12,693 nucleotides of DNA from Candidatus Coatesiibacteriota bacterium. GTDB taxonomy: Bacteria; RBG-13-66-14. Positions 6,528-12,693 of this stretch are shown piece by piece. How positions within the stretch are numbered: the first letter of the stretch is position 1; each line of letters opens with the position of its first letter. The notes under the pieces were generated by a model. The model saw nothing but the letters and a program-made list of their open reading frames with translations. It did no database searches and was not told where the DNA came from. Both the position numbers and the translations under genes were made by a program. The stretch spans positions 1 through 12,693 of the forward strand of contig DAOVLG010000015.1 in NCBI GenBank assembly GCA_030631385.1, in the 5' to 3' direction.

Positions 6528-7313
6528 GTGAAGAAAATCCTAGTAACCGGGCTCGTGATCGTCGGACTGGCGCTTGTGTTTGCAGGTTGCACCGAAGTCA
6601 CGGTTCCCATTCCGAGCAACCCCGAGGAGCTCTGCAACAAGGGTTGGAAGGACCTGATAGACGGGGACGCCACCAGCGCACAGACCAACTTTGAGGCCGC
6701 CCTCGAGATAGATTCGGCCTACACCAACGCCTGGAATGGTCTCGGCTGGGTGGCGATTACCAGAGATGACTTCGAGTCGGCCTTCCGGAGCTTCTCCTAT
6801 GCCAAACAAACGATCGGAAACCCGCTCGACCAGGATACGCCTGAGAAGCAGAACCTCTACTTCAAGTTCTACATGGACGCCTACTTCGGTTCAGGTCTCA
6901 CCTTCTACATGGCCGGTGACTTCGAGGCCGAGTACTACGACATGGCGTACGGCGAGTTCGAGATCGCCTGTAAGGCCGATTCAGAGGCAGACGATCCCGA
7001 TCTCGGCGATTATTGGGACGACGATTTTGACTACGAGTGGAACTACGTCAACTGGTACATGAAGGACGGCGACGACTACTACCTCACCACCTGGCACGTG
7101 CATCTCTACGCCGCCATGGCCTACTTGAAGGCCGATACCGGCATGGACAAGGCCGTCGCCCACATCAACCTCTGCCGTGAACGGGTTGATGAGGATCCCG
7201 ACTTCACCGCCGGCGACTGGCAGGATGTCAACAACGAGATTGACCGTCTGATGGACATGAACCCCGATCCCGACATGTTAAACTATCCCTACGGATACCC
7301 AAATATCAACTGA
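6528..7313 (+). CDS. TPR-containing lipoprotein
   Basis: The 261-residue product begins MKKILVTGLVIVGLALVFAGC, a classic lipoprotein signal with lipobox FAGC and lipidated C21. The +2 residue is T, not D, so outer-membrane sorting would be allowed under E. coli rules. One clear tetratricopeptide pair follows (about 35-85: GWKDLIDGDATSAQTNFEAA and AWNGLGWVAITRDDFESAFR), with further TPR-like helices (FGSGLTFYMAGDF; HLYAAMAYLKADTGMDKAVAHI). Between them lies a strikingly acidic and aromatic stretch (about 153-190, DYWDDDFDYEWNY). The start is GTG at 6528, with an ideal AAGGAGGA 7 nt upstream, 18 bp after the metalloprotease stop. The two genes share a promoter and the terminator at 7330. A scaffold or partner role for the exported protease is inference; similar TPR lipoproteins serve many envelope functions. 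Confidence 0.88.
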   Translation: MKKILVTGLVIVGLALVFAGCTEVTVPIPSNPEELCNKGWKDLIDGDATSAQTNFEAALEIDSAYTNAWNGLGWVAITRDDFESAFRSFSYAKQTIGNPLDQDTPEKQNLYFKFYMDAYFGSGLTFYMAGDFEAEYYDMAYGEFEIACKADSEADDPDLGDYWDDDFDYEWNYVNWYMKDGDDYYLTTWHVHLYAAMAYLKADTGMDKAVAHINLCRERVDEDPDFTAGDWQDVNNEIDRLMDMNPDPDMLNYPYGYPNIN

Positions 7314-7329
7314 GGGTCGGTTAACCGAT

Positions 7330-7360
7330 AAGGGGACCCACACGGGTCCCCTTTCATTAT
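7330..7360 (+). terminator. Intrinsic terminator after the metalloprotease-lipoprotein operon
   Basis: A perfect 10-bp stem (AAGGGGACCC, loop ACAC, GGGTCCCCTT; 7330-7353) is followed by TCATTAT. It lies 17 bp past the lipoprotein stop and just after a CGGTTAACCG palindrome (7318-7327). Stem strength and position make this the most convincing terminator in the window. Confidence 0.88.
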
Positions 7361-7387
7361 CCGCCAAGGGCGCAACGGACGACATTG

Positions 7388-7396
7388 TGGTATAGT
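7388..7396 (+). promoter_or_regulatory. Extended -10 promoter for the DUF2723 gene
   Basis: TGG-TATAGT (7388-7396) is an extended -10 element 25 nt before the GTG start. No good -35 box is found 16-18 bp upstream. It sits directly behind the terminator, so a new transcript is expected to start here with a leader of about 20 nt. Confidence 0.5.
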
Positions 7397-7421
7397 GGGC
7401 TCCATATTCCGGTGAGTAACC

Positions 7422-9269
7422 GTGAATGAGGTTAATAAAAAAGAATACGGCAGGCTGAGTTTCCTCGTCGGGGGGCTGACCCTGGTCGCCTACCTCCTGG
7501 CCTCACCGAACGGCTTCTCCTTGGGCGACGGACCGGAGCTGGCCGCGACTGCGGTCATCCTCGGGGTCCCCCATCCGCCGGGTTACCCGGTCTTCACCAA
7601 CCTGGCCCATCTCTTCGCGGTGCCCCTCGGCAACGGGCTTTGGGGCCTGCGCCTACTGAACATCCTCGCCGTCTCCACCGCGGCGGGTTTCATCTTCAGC
7701 AGTCTCCGTTCACTCGAGATCAAGCGCCTGAGCGCCTTTCTCGGGGCCATCCTCTTCTCTACCTCTACCATAGCCGTGCGGGGGGCAATCTTCGTCGAGG
7801 TGTACGGCGTTACCCTGCTGGGTCTGTCCATCGTCGTTTGGGCATTACTGAGAAGCGTCAGGGATGAGGCCACCGTGCACGATCTGCTCGTACTCGCCCT
7901 CTGTTACGGGCTCGCACTGGCACACCACCTCACCCAGATATTCCTCGCCCCGGTGGTTCTCTACACCCTGATAAGGTATGCGAGAAGGAACCGGCCTCCG
8001 GCAGCCTTTTACTCCCTCCTCGCGGCAGCGGGGCTACTCGGACTCTCAGCCTACCTCTACCTGCCGATCAGGACGGCTGCAGGTCCGGCGATCGCCTGGT
8101 TCGAGCCGGACAACCTGGAGCGGTTTCGCTTCGTCCTTTCGGGAGCCAGCTACGGTGAGTACTGGGGGGTAAGCGGGGATTACTTCTGGAGCAACGTGGG
8201 GCTGCTCGGAAAATACCTGCTGGGCCAGTTCCCCCTGTATCTCGTCATTGCATCGTTGATCGGGTTCATTCTCTTGGTCCGACGGCGGCTCTGGCTGGCG
8301 ATTCTGCTCGGAGCCGGGGCGCTCGCCAACCTCTGGTGGGCGGCGAGATACGCCGTCATCGGCCTGGAGGTCTTCTTTCTGTTGGGGACCTTCGTCCTTG
8401 TTTTCGCGTCGGTATACGCGATCAGCACCGGTATCGGGCGCCTGTTCGTTTACGTTCGCGGGAAAAGGGCCACGGTCCTTGGACCGATTCGGGGGGCGGT
8501 GTGCGTCGTCGTTCTCCTCCTGGTCGGTTGGGGACTTCTACGATCCTGGACGCCGGAAGACCTGGCGGCCCATCCCCACGGCAGAAACCTCCTGCGCTGC
8601 TCTCCAAACAGCGCCATAACCGCCTTCACCGGCGATCTCTGTTTCCCCATCCTCTACCATCACTACGCCTCCGACCGGCGGCCGGACCTGGTCGTGATTG
8701 ACGAAAACGGGATGATCACGGTACCCGGAATACATAGTTTGGCAGGTGAGAGGACCATCGGCGGCGCTCCGGTTCTCTACCTCGACCCCACCTGGAAACA
8801 AGCGCCGTTCCCCACCGTCCGCTGGGGCTACGGCTACCTCTTCCCCCCGGACGCAGCCTTAGAGTCAACCCCACCGCAGAGGTATCTGGAGGGGGTCAAG
8901 CCCGGCGGAATCTACGCCGACGAGGTGGCCGCACGCTACCTGCTGGCCCGTTTCCAATCCCAGGGCGGCGATGCGCTCTGGGGGGTTCTTGGGTCCCGCG
9001 CTTCGGACTACGCCGGTGTCTCACCCCACGCCCACCTCGCCCTGGGCCTGTGGCTGTTGGAAGAAAACCCCGCCACCGCCAGGGAGGAGTTCCAGAGGGC
9101 CGTGGAACTGAACCCCTGGATGCCAAGCGCCAGATATGACCTGGCCCTGGCCGAACTGGCCCTCGGCGATGTTCCGGCCGCCAGGGAAGAGCTCAAAGCC
9201 ACCCTCAACGGCTTTGCCGAACCCGAGGTCAAGGCGCAGGCGCAACACCTGCTCTCCCAGCTACATTAG
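7422..9269 (+). CDS. DUF2723/TMEM260-type GT-C membrane glycosyltransferase with C-terminal TPRs
   Basis: The 615-residue protein has about ten hydrophobic segments in its first 380 residues. Near the N-terminus it shows the DUF2723 signature SLGDGPELAATAVILGVPHPPGYPVF (33-58). D36 and E39 match the acidic catalytic pair expected in the first external loop of GT-C enzymes, and HPPGYP is the family hallmark. Eukaryotic TMEM260 in this family is a protein O-mannosyltransferase, so lipid-sugar-dependent glycosylation of exported proteins or glycans is plausible, though the donor and acceptor are unknown. Residues about 385-530 form an extracytoplasmic region, and 535-600 form two TPRs (AHLALGLWLLEENPATAREE; PSARYDLALAELALGDVPAA). 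The start is GTG at 7422, with GGTGAG 6 nt upstream; no better start is visible. It has its own promoter after a terminator, and glmS follows 60 nt downstream, possibly in the same transcript. Confidence 0.85.
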   Translation: MNEVNKKEYGRLSFLVGGLTLVAYLLASPNGFSLGDGPELAATAVILGVPHPPGYPVFTNLAHLFAVPLGNGLWGLRLLNILAVSTAAGFIFSSLRSLEIKRLSAFLGAILFSTSTIAVRGAIFVEVYGVTLLGLSIVVWALLRSVRDEATVHDLLVLALCYGLALAHHLTQIFLAPVVLYTLIRYARRNRPPAAFYSLLAAAGLLGLSAYLYLPIRTAAGPAIAWFEPDNLERFRFVLSGASYGEYWGVSGDYFWSNVGLLGKYLLGQFPLYLVIASLIGFILLVRRRLWLAILLGAGALANLWWAARYAVIGLEVFFLLGTFVLVFASVYAISTGIGRLFVYVRGKRATVLGPIRGAVCVVVLLLVGWGLLRSWTPEDLAAHPHGRNLLRCSPNSAITAFTGDLCFPILYHHYASDRRPDLVVIDENGMITVPGIHSLAGERTIGGAPVLYLDPTWKQAPFPTVRWGYGYLFPPDAALESTPPQRYLEGVKPGGIYADEVAARYLLARFQSQGGDALWGVLGSRASDYAGVSPHAHLALGLWLLEENPATAREEFQRAVELNPWMPSARYDLALAELALGDVPAAREELKATLNGFAEPEVKAQAQHLLSQLH

Positions 9270-9287
9270 CGGTTCAACCCCAAGCCC

Positions 9288-9296
9288 TGCTATAAT
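9288..9296 (+). promoter_or_regulatory. Extended -10 promoter for glmS
   Basis: TGC-TATAAT (9288-9296) is a consensus extended -10 in the 60-bp gap before glmS. Transcription would start near 9303, about 27 nt before the ATG. No matching -35 is visible, as is normal for extended -10 promoters. Confidence 0.5.
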
Positions 9297-9329
9297 CATT
9301 ACCCCTACAGGATGTCGTTGGAGGTTTCC

Positions 9330-11162
9330 ATGTGCGGTATCGTCGGTTACACGGGCGCTAAGGTTGCCCAATCCGTCCTTTTAGTCGGATTGGAGAAGCT
9401 GGAGTACCGTGGTTACGATTCTGCCGGGATCGCGACCATCCACCACGGCGAGCTCGGAGTCAGAAAGAAGGAGGGGAAGCTGCGTCAGCTTGCCGACCTC
9501 CTGGCTTCCCAACCCCTGGGGGGAACCATCGGGATCGGCCACACGCGCTGGGCCACTCACGGGGAGCCCTCGGACATCAACGCACATCCGCACACCGACG
9601 GCGAAGACCGCCTGGCCATCGTCCATAACGGTGTGATCGAGAACTATCTTCAGCTGAGAGATGAGCTCGAACGGGCCGGCCACGTATTCAAGAGCGAAAC
9701 CGACTCCGAGGTGTTAGCCCACCTTCTGGCCGATTACCTGGCTGACGGGCTTGCTCCCCAGCACGCCCTTTTAGCCACCTACAGTCGGCTGGAAGGCTAT
9801 TTCGTTCTGGCCGTGGTCAGTGAAAGCTTTCCTGACACGATCTACGCCATTCGCCAGGGACCACCCCTGGTGATCGGCCTTGGAGAGAATGAGAACTTCC
9901 TGGCGAGCGATACCAACGCCCTGTTGCGCTTTACCCGCCGGGTGGTCTTCGTGGAGGACGGCCAGGTGGTGAAGCTGAACCGGAACAAGGTCAGCGTTAT
10001 CGATCGGGACGGCCAACCGGTCGAACTAAGGATCCGCGAGATAAAACTGGACGCCCAGGAGATGGACAAAGGCGACTACCCTCACTATATGTTGAAGGAA
10101 ATCTTCGAGCAGCCGCGCCTTCTGGGCGACATCTTCCTCAGCCGGGTCTCCAACCACCGGGACATCGCCTTCTCCAACCTGGGGCTCACCGCCCAGGACC
10201 TGAACTCGGTGAACCGGGTGGTGATTCAGGCCGCCGGTACGAGCTGGCACGCCGGGCTGGTTGGCAAGTACATCCTTGAACATTACGTCCGGCTCCATGT
10301 CGAGGTGGACGTCTCCAGCGAATTCCGCTACCGCAATCCCGTCCTCGGCGGCGATACCATCGTAATGGCGATCAGCCAGTCCGGAGAGACGGCCGATACC
10401 CTGGCCGGCATCCGGGAAGCCAAGAGCAAGTTCATCAAGATCCTCTCCCTCGTTAACGTCGAGGGAAGCACTATTGACCGGGAATCCGACGGGGTGATCC
10501 ACCTGAGGGCCGGACCGGAGATCGGGGTGGCCAGCACGAAGGCCTTCACCGCCGAGCTAATAGCCCTGGTGCTGCTGGCGATGTACTGGGGCAGGCTGAA
10601 ATACGCCATTGACGACGCCGGGGTGCGGGAGGTCCTGCGCGAGCTGGAACAGATCCCGGAGAAGATGGAGATGATCCTGGCTCAGAACGACGCCCTGAAG
10701 GAGCTCGCGGGCGGATTCGCCGACGCCAAGGACTTCTTCTTCATCGGACGGGGATATAACTACCCGACCGCTCTCGAGGGCGCGTTGAAGCTCAAGGAGA
10801 TATCCTACATCCACGCGACGGGATATCCGGCGGGAGAACTGAAGCACGGGCCAATTGCACTGATCGAGTCCGATACGCCGGTGGTGGCCATCTGCAACGA
10901 GGGCCCCACCTATCAAAAGACCATGTCCAACGTGTCCGAGGTTCGGGCGCGGGGCGGGCGCATTATCATCGTGGCGACCGAGGGTGACACCGAGGCCGGT
11001 ACGATCGCCGACCACGTGATATACATCCCTCCGGTGATAGACGAACTTTCTCCTCTTTTAACCGTCGTGCCGCTACAGCTTCTCGCCTACCACACCGCAG
11101 TGGCGCGGGGCTGCGATGTGGACCGCCCCCGTAACCTGGCCAAGAGCGTCACGGTGGAGTAG
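9330..11162 (+). CDS. glmS: Glutamine--fructose-6-phosphate aminotransferase (isomerizing)
   Basis: GlmS converts fructose-6-phosphate and glutamine to glucosamine-6-phosphate, the first step toward UDP-GlcNAc for peptidoglycan and lipopolysaccharide, in the cytoplasm. The 610-residue product matches the usual length. The N-terminal Ntn amidotransferase domain shows MCGIVGYTG, LEYRGYDSAGIA, HTRWATHGEPSDINAHPH and VHNGVIEN. Two SIS domains follow (AISQSGETADTLAGIREAK; RGYNYPTALEGALKLKEI, GELKHGP), and the C-terminus DVDRPRNLAKSVTVE carries the Schiff-base lysine (K605 counting Met1). The start is ATG at 9330, because removal of Met must expose the catalytic Cys; GGAGG lies 5 nt upstream. An in-frame ATG at 9312 would bury that cysteine and has no proper Shine-Dalgarno. 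The short leader has no room for a glmS ribozyme. It follows a GT-C glycosyltransferase gene. Confidence 0.98.
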   Translation: MCGIVGYTGAKVAQSVLLVGLEKLEYRGYDSAGIATIHHGELGVRKKEGKLRQLADLLASQPLGGTIGIGHTRWATHGEPSDINAHPHTDGEDRLAIVHNGVIENYLQLRDELERAGHVFKSETDSEVLAHLLADYLADGLAPQHALLATYSRLEGYFVLAVVSESFPDTIYAIRQGPPLVIGLGENENFLASDTNALLRFTRRVVFVEDGQVVKLNRNKVSVIDRDGQPVELRIREIKLDAQEMDKGDYPHYMLKEIFEQPRLLGDIFLSRVSNHRDIAFSNLGLTAQDLNSVNRVVIQAAGTSWHAGLVGKYILEHYVRLHVEVDVSSEFRYRNPVLGGDTIVMAISQSGETADTLAGIREAKSKFIKILSLVNVEGSTIDRESDGVIHLRAGPEIGVASTKAFTAELIALVLLAMYWGRLKYAIDDAGVREVLRELEQIPEKMEMILAQNDALKELAGGFADAKDFFFIGRGYNYPTALEGALKLKEISYIHATGYPAGELKHGPIALIESDTPVVAICNEGPTYQKTMSNVSEVRARGGRIIIVATEGDTEAGTIADHVIYIPPVIDELSPLLTVVPLQLLAYHTAVARGCDVDRPRNLAKSVTVE

Positions 11163-11222
11163 GCAAGACCTCCACAAACGGGTGGGTGTTCATATGTGAT
11201 GGGTCATGGCGGCATTCACCAT

Positions 11223-11242
11223 TTGGTCCGTTAACGAACCAA
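11223..11242. repeat. Imperfect 20-bp palindrome left of the main inverted repeat
   Basis: TTGGTCCGTTAACGAACCAA reads as an inverted repeat with one mismatch pair (C against A) and a CGTTAACG core. Its TGGTCCGTT portion (11224-11232) recurs on the other side of the main inverted repeat at 11337-11345. Confidence 0.6.
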
Positions 11243-11247
11243 CGTGA

Positions 11248-11326
11248 GGCGGTGGCACAGGTTTTTGCACAACGAGGTTTGGCGGACTGTTTTGAGGAAT
11301 AAAAGCGCAAAAACTGTGCCACCGCC
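11248..11326. repeat. 79-bp element with near-perfect 20-21 bp inverted repeats (MITE-like or RNA hairpin)
   Basis: The left arm at 11248-11268 begins GGCGGTGGCACAG and ends TTTTTGC. The right arm at 11307-11326 is its reverse complement except for one missing base (GCAAAAAC-TGTGCCACCGCC). Thirty-eight nucleotides separate the arms. The sequence shows a long palindrome directly. Whether it is a miniature inverted-repeat element, a relic of an insertion sequence, or a stable 3' mRNA hairpin for glmS cannot be told here. No target-site duplication abuts the arms and no transposase is nearby. Confidence 0.75.
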
Positions 11327-11337
11327 GGCGAGGGCGT

Positions 11338-11356
11338 GGTCCGTTGAAAATGGACC
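11338..11356. repeat. Hairpin right of the main inverted repeat
   Basis: GGTCCGT-TGAAA-ATGGACC folds as a 7-bp stem (one G-T pair) with a 5-nt loop. It shares TGGTCCGTT with the palindrome at 11223-11242, so the main element is bracketed by related hairpins. Confidence 0.55.
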
Positions 11357-11469
11357 TGCACAGAGATCTCCTACATATCTTTACGCCAGTTGCCGGCCAA
11401 TTCGCATCAATACAGGTCACAAACCAACCACTGGAGACGGCTTCTTCCGAGGCCTCCGGGCATAAATAG

Positions 11470-11493
11470 AAGCCACCTCATCCCAGGTGGCTT
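11470..11493 (+). terminator. 9-bp hairpin directly before the BioY-like gene (terminator, attenuator or SD mask)
   Basis: AAGCCACCT-CATCCC-AGGTGGCTT forms a perfect stem, followed by only a short TTAA. It ends 8 nt before the ATG at 11502, and its right arm contains AGGTGG, the only Shine-Dalgarno-like sequence for that start. It could terminate readthrough from glmS or control translation of the next gene. Confidence 0.5.
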
Positions 11494-11501
11494 TAACCGC
11501 T

Positions 11502-12245
11502 ATGCTATTCGCCAACAAACCGACCTGGGTAAAACTCCTCATCACCCTCGGGGTGGCGGGGGTGGTACTCCTCCTGAACCCCCTCTCGACCAAGCTGTAC
11601 GGGATCGAGGCCTACGCCGGTCTAGCTCCGGTGGTCGCCGCCGTTTCGGCGGCCTTCCTACCTCCTCTCTGGGCCCTCACGGGCGCCGCCCTGCCCCTGA
11701 TCCTCGGGATGATCGGCTTGTCGGTCTTCCCCGGGGGTAACGCGGGGCTGACCTTTCTCGCCTCGAGCGCCGGTGGGTACGCCCTGGCGCCGCTCTGGTT
11801 TGCGGGCATCGGCGGCCTATTCCTCTGGTTGGACCGGGAGGAGGAACCCAAACCGGGTGCCTATGCCCTGGGCCTGGTCGCGGCTATTGTGGCGTCGAAC
11901 CTGACCGGCACGCTCTGGCTCGTCGGGGTGGGGGGGTACGATTGGAACGAGGTCCTCCGACGCGGTACCCTCTGGATGGCACTCGGTGATCTCTTCCGCT
12001 CGGTGATCGCCTTCTCCATATTCTTCTTCTACCACCGGGAGATCGGGCGGCGAGCCGTGTGGGAGAGGCGCCTGAGAACGCACCGACGGCGGATGGACGA
12101 ACGCTACGAACTCCTCGACACCATCGAGCGGGGGGAGGTCAAGCCGGGGGAAGAGGATGAGGTGAAGGAAGAGGAGGTAGAGAGAGCTCGGCGGGAACTA
12201 AAGGCGCGTGAGAAGGATGATCTGCCGCCCTACGTCAAACTGTAG
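11502..12245 (+). CDS. BioY-like integral membrane protein (possible ECF transporter S component) with charged tail
   Basis: Residues about 10-176 contain six hydrophobic segments with BioY-like order: LILGMIGLSVFPGGNAGLTF, then AGGYALAPLWFAGIGGLF, then GTLWLVGVGGYDW, and ALGDLFRSVIAF near the last helix, matching the BioY pattern G-V-P-V-F-x-G-G ... GGYL ... G-D-L-x-K. BioY binds biotin in the membrane and usually works with an ECF ATPase and T component; neither is in the window. The usual GPTGGYL motif is degraded to ASSAGGYAL, so the ligand may differ. After residue 178 a 70-residue tail rich in Arg, Glu and Lys follows, which is not part of normal BioY (about 190 residues) and may form a cytoplasmic coiled coil. 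ATG at 11502 is chosen; an in-frame GTG at 11487 lies inside the hairpin and lacks a Shine-Dalgarno. The family call is tentative; a membrane protein is certain. Confidence 0.6.
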   Translation: MLFANKPTWVKLLITLGVAGVVLLLNPLSTKLYGIEAYAGLAPVVAAVSAAFLPPLWALTGAALPLILGMIGLSVFPGGNAGLTFLASSAGGYALAPLWFAGIGGLFLWLDREEEPKPGAYALGLVAAIVASNLTGTLWLVGVGGYDWNEVLRRGTLWMALGDLFRSVIAFSIFFFYHREIGRRAVWERRLRTHRRRMDERYELLDTIERGEVKPGEEDEVKEEEVERARRELKAREKDDLPPYVKL

Positions 12246-12671
12246 TTATTGGCTTCCGGTCCTGGCTATACCTCGTCGGCGCGCCTTCCAGACGAGGACC
12301 ACCCCCAGGATCGCGCCGCCCAGATCGGCCAGACCGTCGTAGAAGGAGGCGTCCCGCCCCGGCACTTGGGCTTGGTGCAGCTCATCGAAGACGGCGTAGA
12401 GCGTGACGATGATGACGGCGAACAGCATCGTGGACACTCGCGGCCGCTCCTCCCGATGGCGGACCCCCAAGGCCAGGTAGGCCAGGGCGCCCAGGATGCC
12501 GTAGGCGACGGCATGCCCCAGCTTGTCCAGCCCGGGAAAAATCAGGGGTAGCTGCGGGAGATCGCTCTGCTCCGAGAGGATGTAGAGTCCCGTCATCCCC
12601 GCCAGGAGCCCCAGCGAGGCCAGGACCCGCCAGAATACCCCCGGCCAGACACCGTGATCGGTCAAACCCAT
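12246..12671 (-). CDS. VanZ-family membrane protein
   Basis: The 141-residue protein has four hydrophobic segments (about 14-32, 54-70, 80-95, 114-128) and the VanZ signatures: DKLGHAVAYGIL (49-60), YAVFDELHQAQVPGRDASFYDGLAD (92-116) and GGAILG (118-123). The acidic D96-E97, H99 and R106 are the conserved polar residues of the family. VanZ was named for low-level teicoplanin resistance in enterococci, but most homologues, including small solo ones like this, have no established role and should not be read as resistance genes. Its stop codon abuts the stop of the BioY-like gene with no spacer, so the two converge. The start ATG at 12671 has only a poor Shine-Dalgarno, and just 22 bp of upstream sequence are available, so the start is less certain than the family. 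Confidence 0.87.
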   Translation of the reverse strand: MGLTDHGVWPGVFWRVLASLGLLAGMTGLYILSEQSDLPQLPLIFPGLDKLGHAVAYGILGALAYLALGVRHREERPRVSTMLFAVIIVTLYAVFDELHQAQVPGRDASFYDGLADLGGAILGVVLVWKARRRGIARTGSQ

Positions 12672-12693
12672 ACCAGCTTTTATGAACTGAGAC

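Larger units (their letters stand above)
11163..11501. other. Gene-free interval after glmS, rich in palindromes
   Basis: Short frames of 70-76 codons exist on both strands, but they have no recognisable content and no good ribosome-binding sites. The interval instead holds a 79-bp inverted-repeat element, two flanking hairpins, a 9-bp direct repeat pair and a last hairpin just before the next gene. No clear intrinsic terminator with a T-tract follows glmS. Confidence 0.65.

Noticed and set aside
9312..9329. Upstream in-frame ATG as glmS start
   Set aside because: It would add six residues ahead of the catalytic N-terminal cysteine, and AGG lies directly against it; the ATG at 9330 has GGAGG at proper spacing.
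9270..9329. glmS ribozyme
   Set aside because: Only 60 bp separate the genes, with a -10 box inside it, too short for the ribozyme core, and no matching fold is seen.
11224..11345. The 9-bp TGGTCCGTT direct repeat as a target-site duplication
   Set aside because: The copies lie 15 and 10 bp away from the inverted-repeat arms rather than against them, and both are parts of local hairpins, so a duplication made by insertion is not supported.
11149..11465. Small frames of 70-76 codons around the palindromic element
   Set aside because: They lie on both strands across the inverted repeats, have no good ribosome-binding site and no recognisable content; they look like chance translations of a repeat.
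1..12693. CRISPR array, tRNA, rRNA, transposase, integrase or toxin-antitoxin pair
   Set aside because: No regularly spaced repeats, no tRNA cloverleaf with CCA-type end, no rRNA motifs and no protein of these families were found on either strand.

Overview
The window reads as an ordinary chromosomal stretch of a GC-rich, diderm-like bacterium. Three things suggest this: a lipobox-type lipoprotein, a large secreted protein ending in a FlgD-like/type IX secretion (T9SS)-style C-terminal module, and a GT-C glycosyltransferase of the DUF2723/TMEM260 type. This combination is common in the FCB group and neighbouring candidate phyla (Eisenbacteria-, Zixibacteria-, Coatesbacteria- or Fermentibacteria-like lineages). 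No marker here fixes the phylum, so that placement is inference. No tRNA, rRNA, CRISPR array, phage gene or transposase gene was seen.

Left part (1-3119), all on the minus strand. In transcription order it holds a UbiA-type prenyltransferase, a stand-alone response-regulator receiver, a small exported protein whose start overlaps the receiver's stop, and the first 233 codons of dnaK, which runs off the window. Position 3120-3461 is a divergent promoter region with a good sigma70-type promoter facing right.

Middle part (3462-7313), plus strand. A 1015-residue secreted HExxH zinc metalloprotease candidate has a ZU5-like segment and a sorting-type C-terminus. It is followed after 18 bp by a TPR lipoprotein with a perfect Shine-Dalgarno sequence, and the pair closes with a strong intrinsic terminator at 7330-7360. 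This looks like a two-gene export operon.

Right part (7391-12693). A short-leader promoter drives a DUF2723 membrane glycosyltransferase. It is followed by glmS (glucosamine-6-phosphate synthase), whose true start is the ATG at 9330 that exposes the catalytic cysteine. The 340 bp after glmS hold a compact nest of palindromes: a long, nearly perfect inverted repeat of 20-21 bp per arm, with a small hairpin on each side and a 9-bp direct repeat. This resembles a non-autonomous mobile element (MITE-like) or an RNA hairpin element. It leads into a BioY-like membrane protein with an unusual charged tail. A VanZ-family membrane protein converges on it with no intergenic gap.

I did not find a complete novel multi-gene system. 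The best leads are the palindromic element after glmS, the metalloprotease-lipoprotein pair, and the translationally coupled receiver/exported-protein pair.
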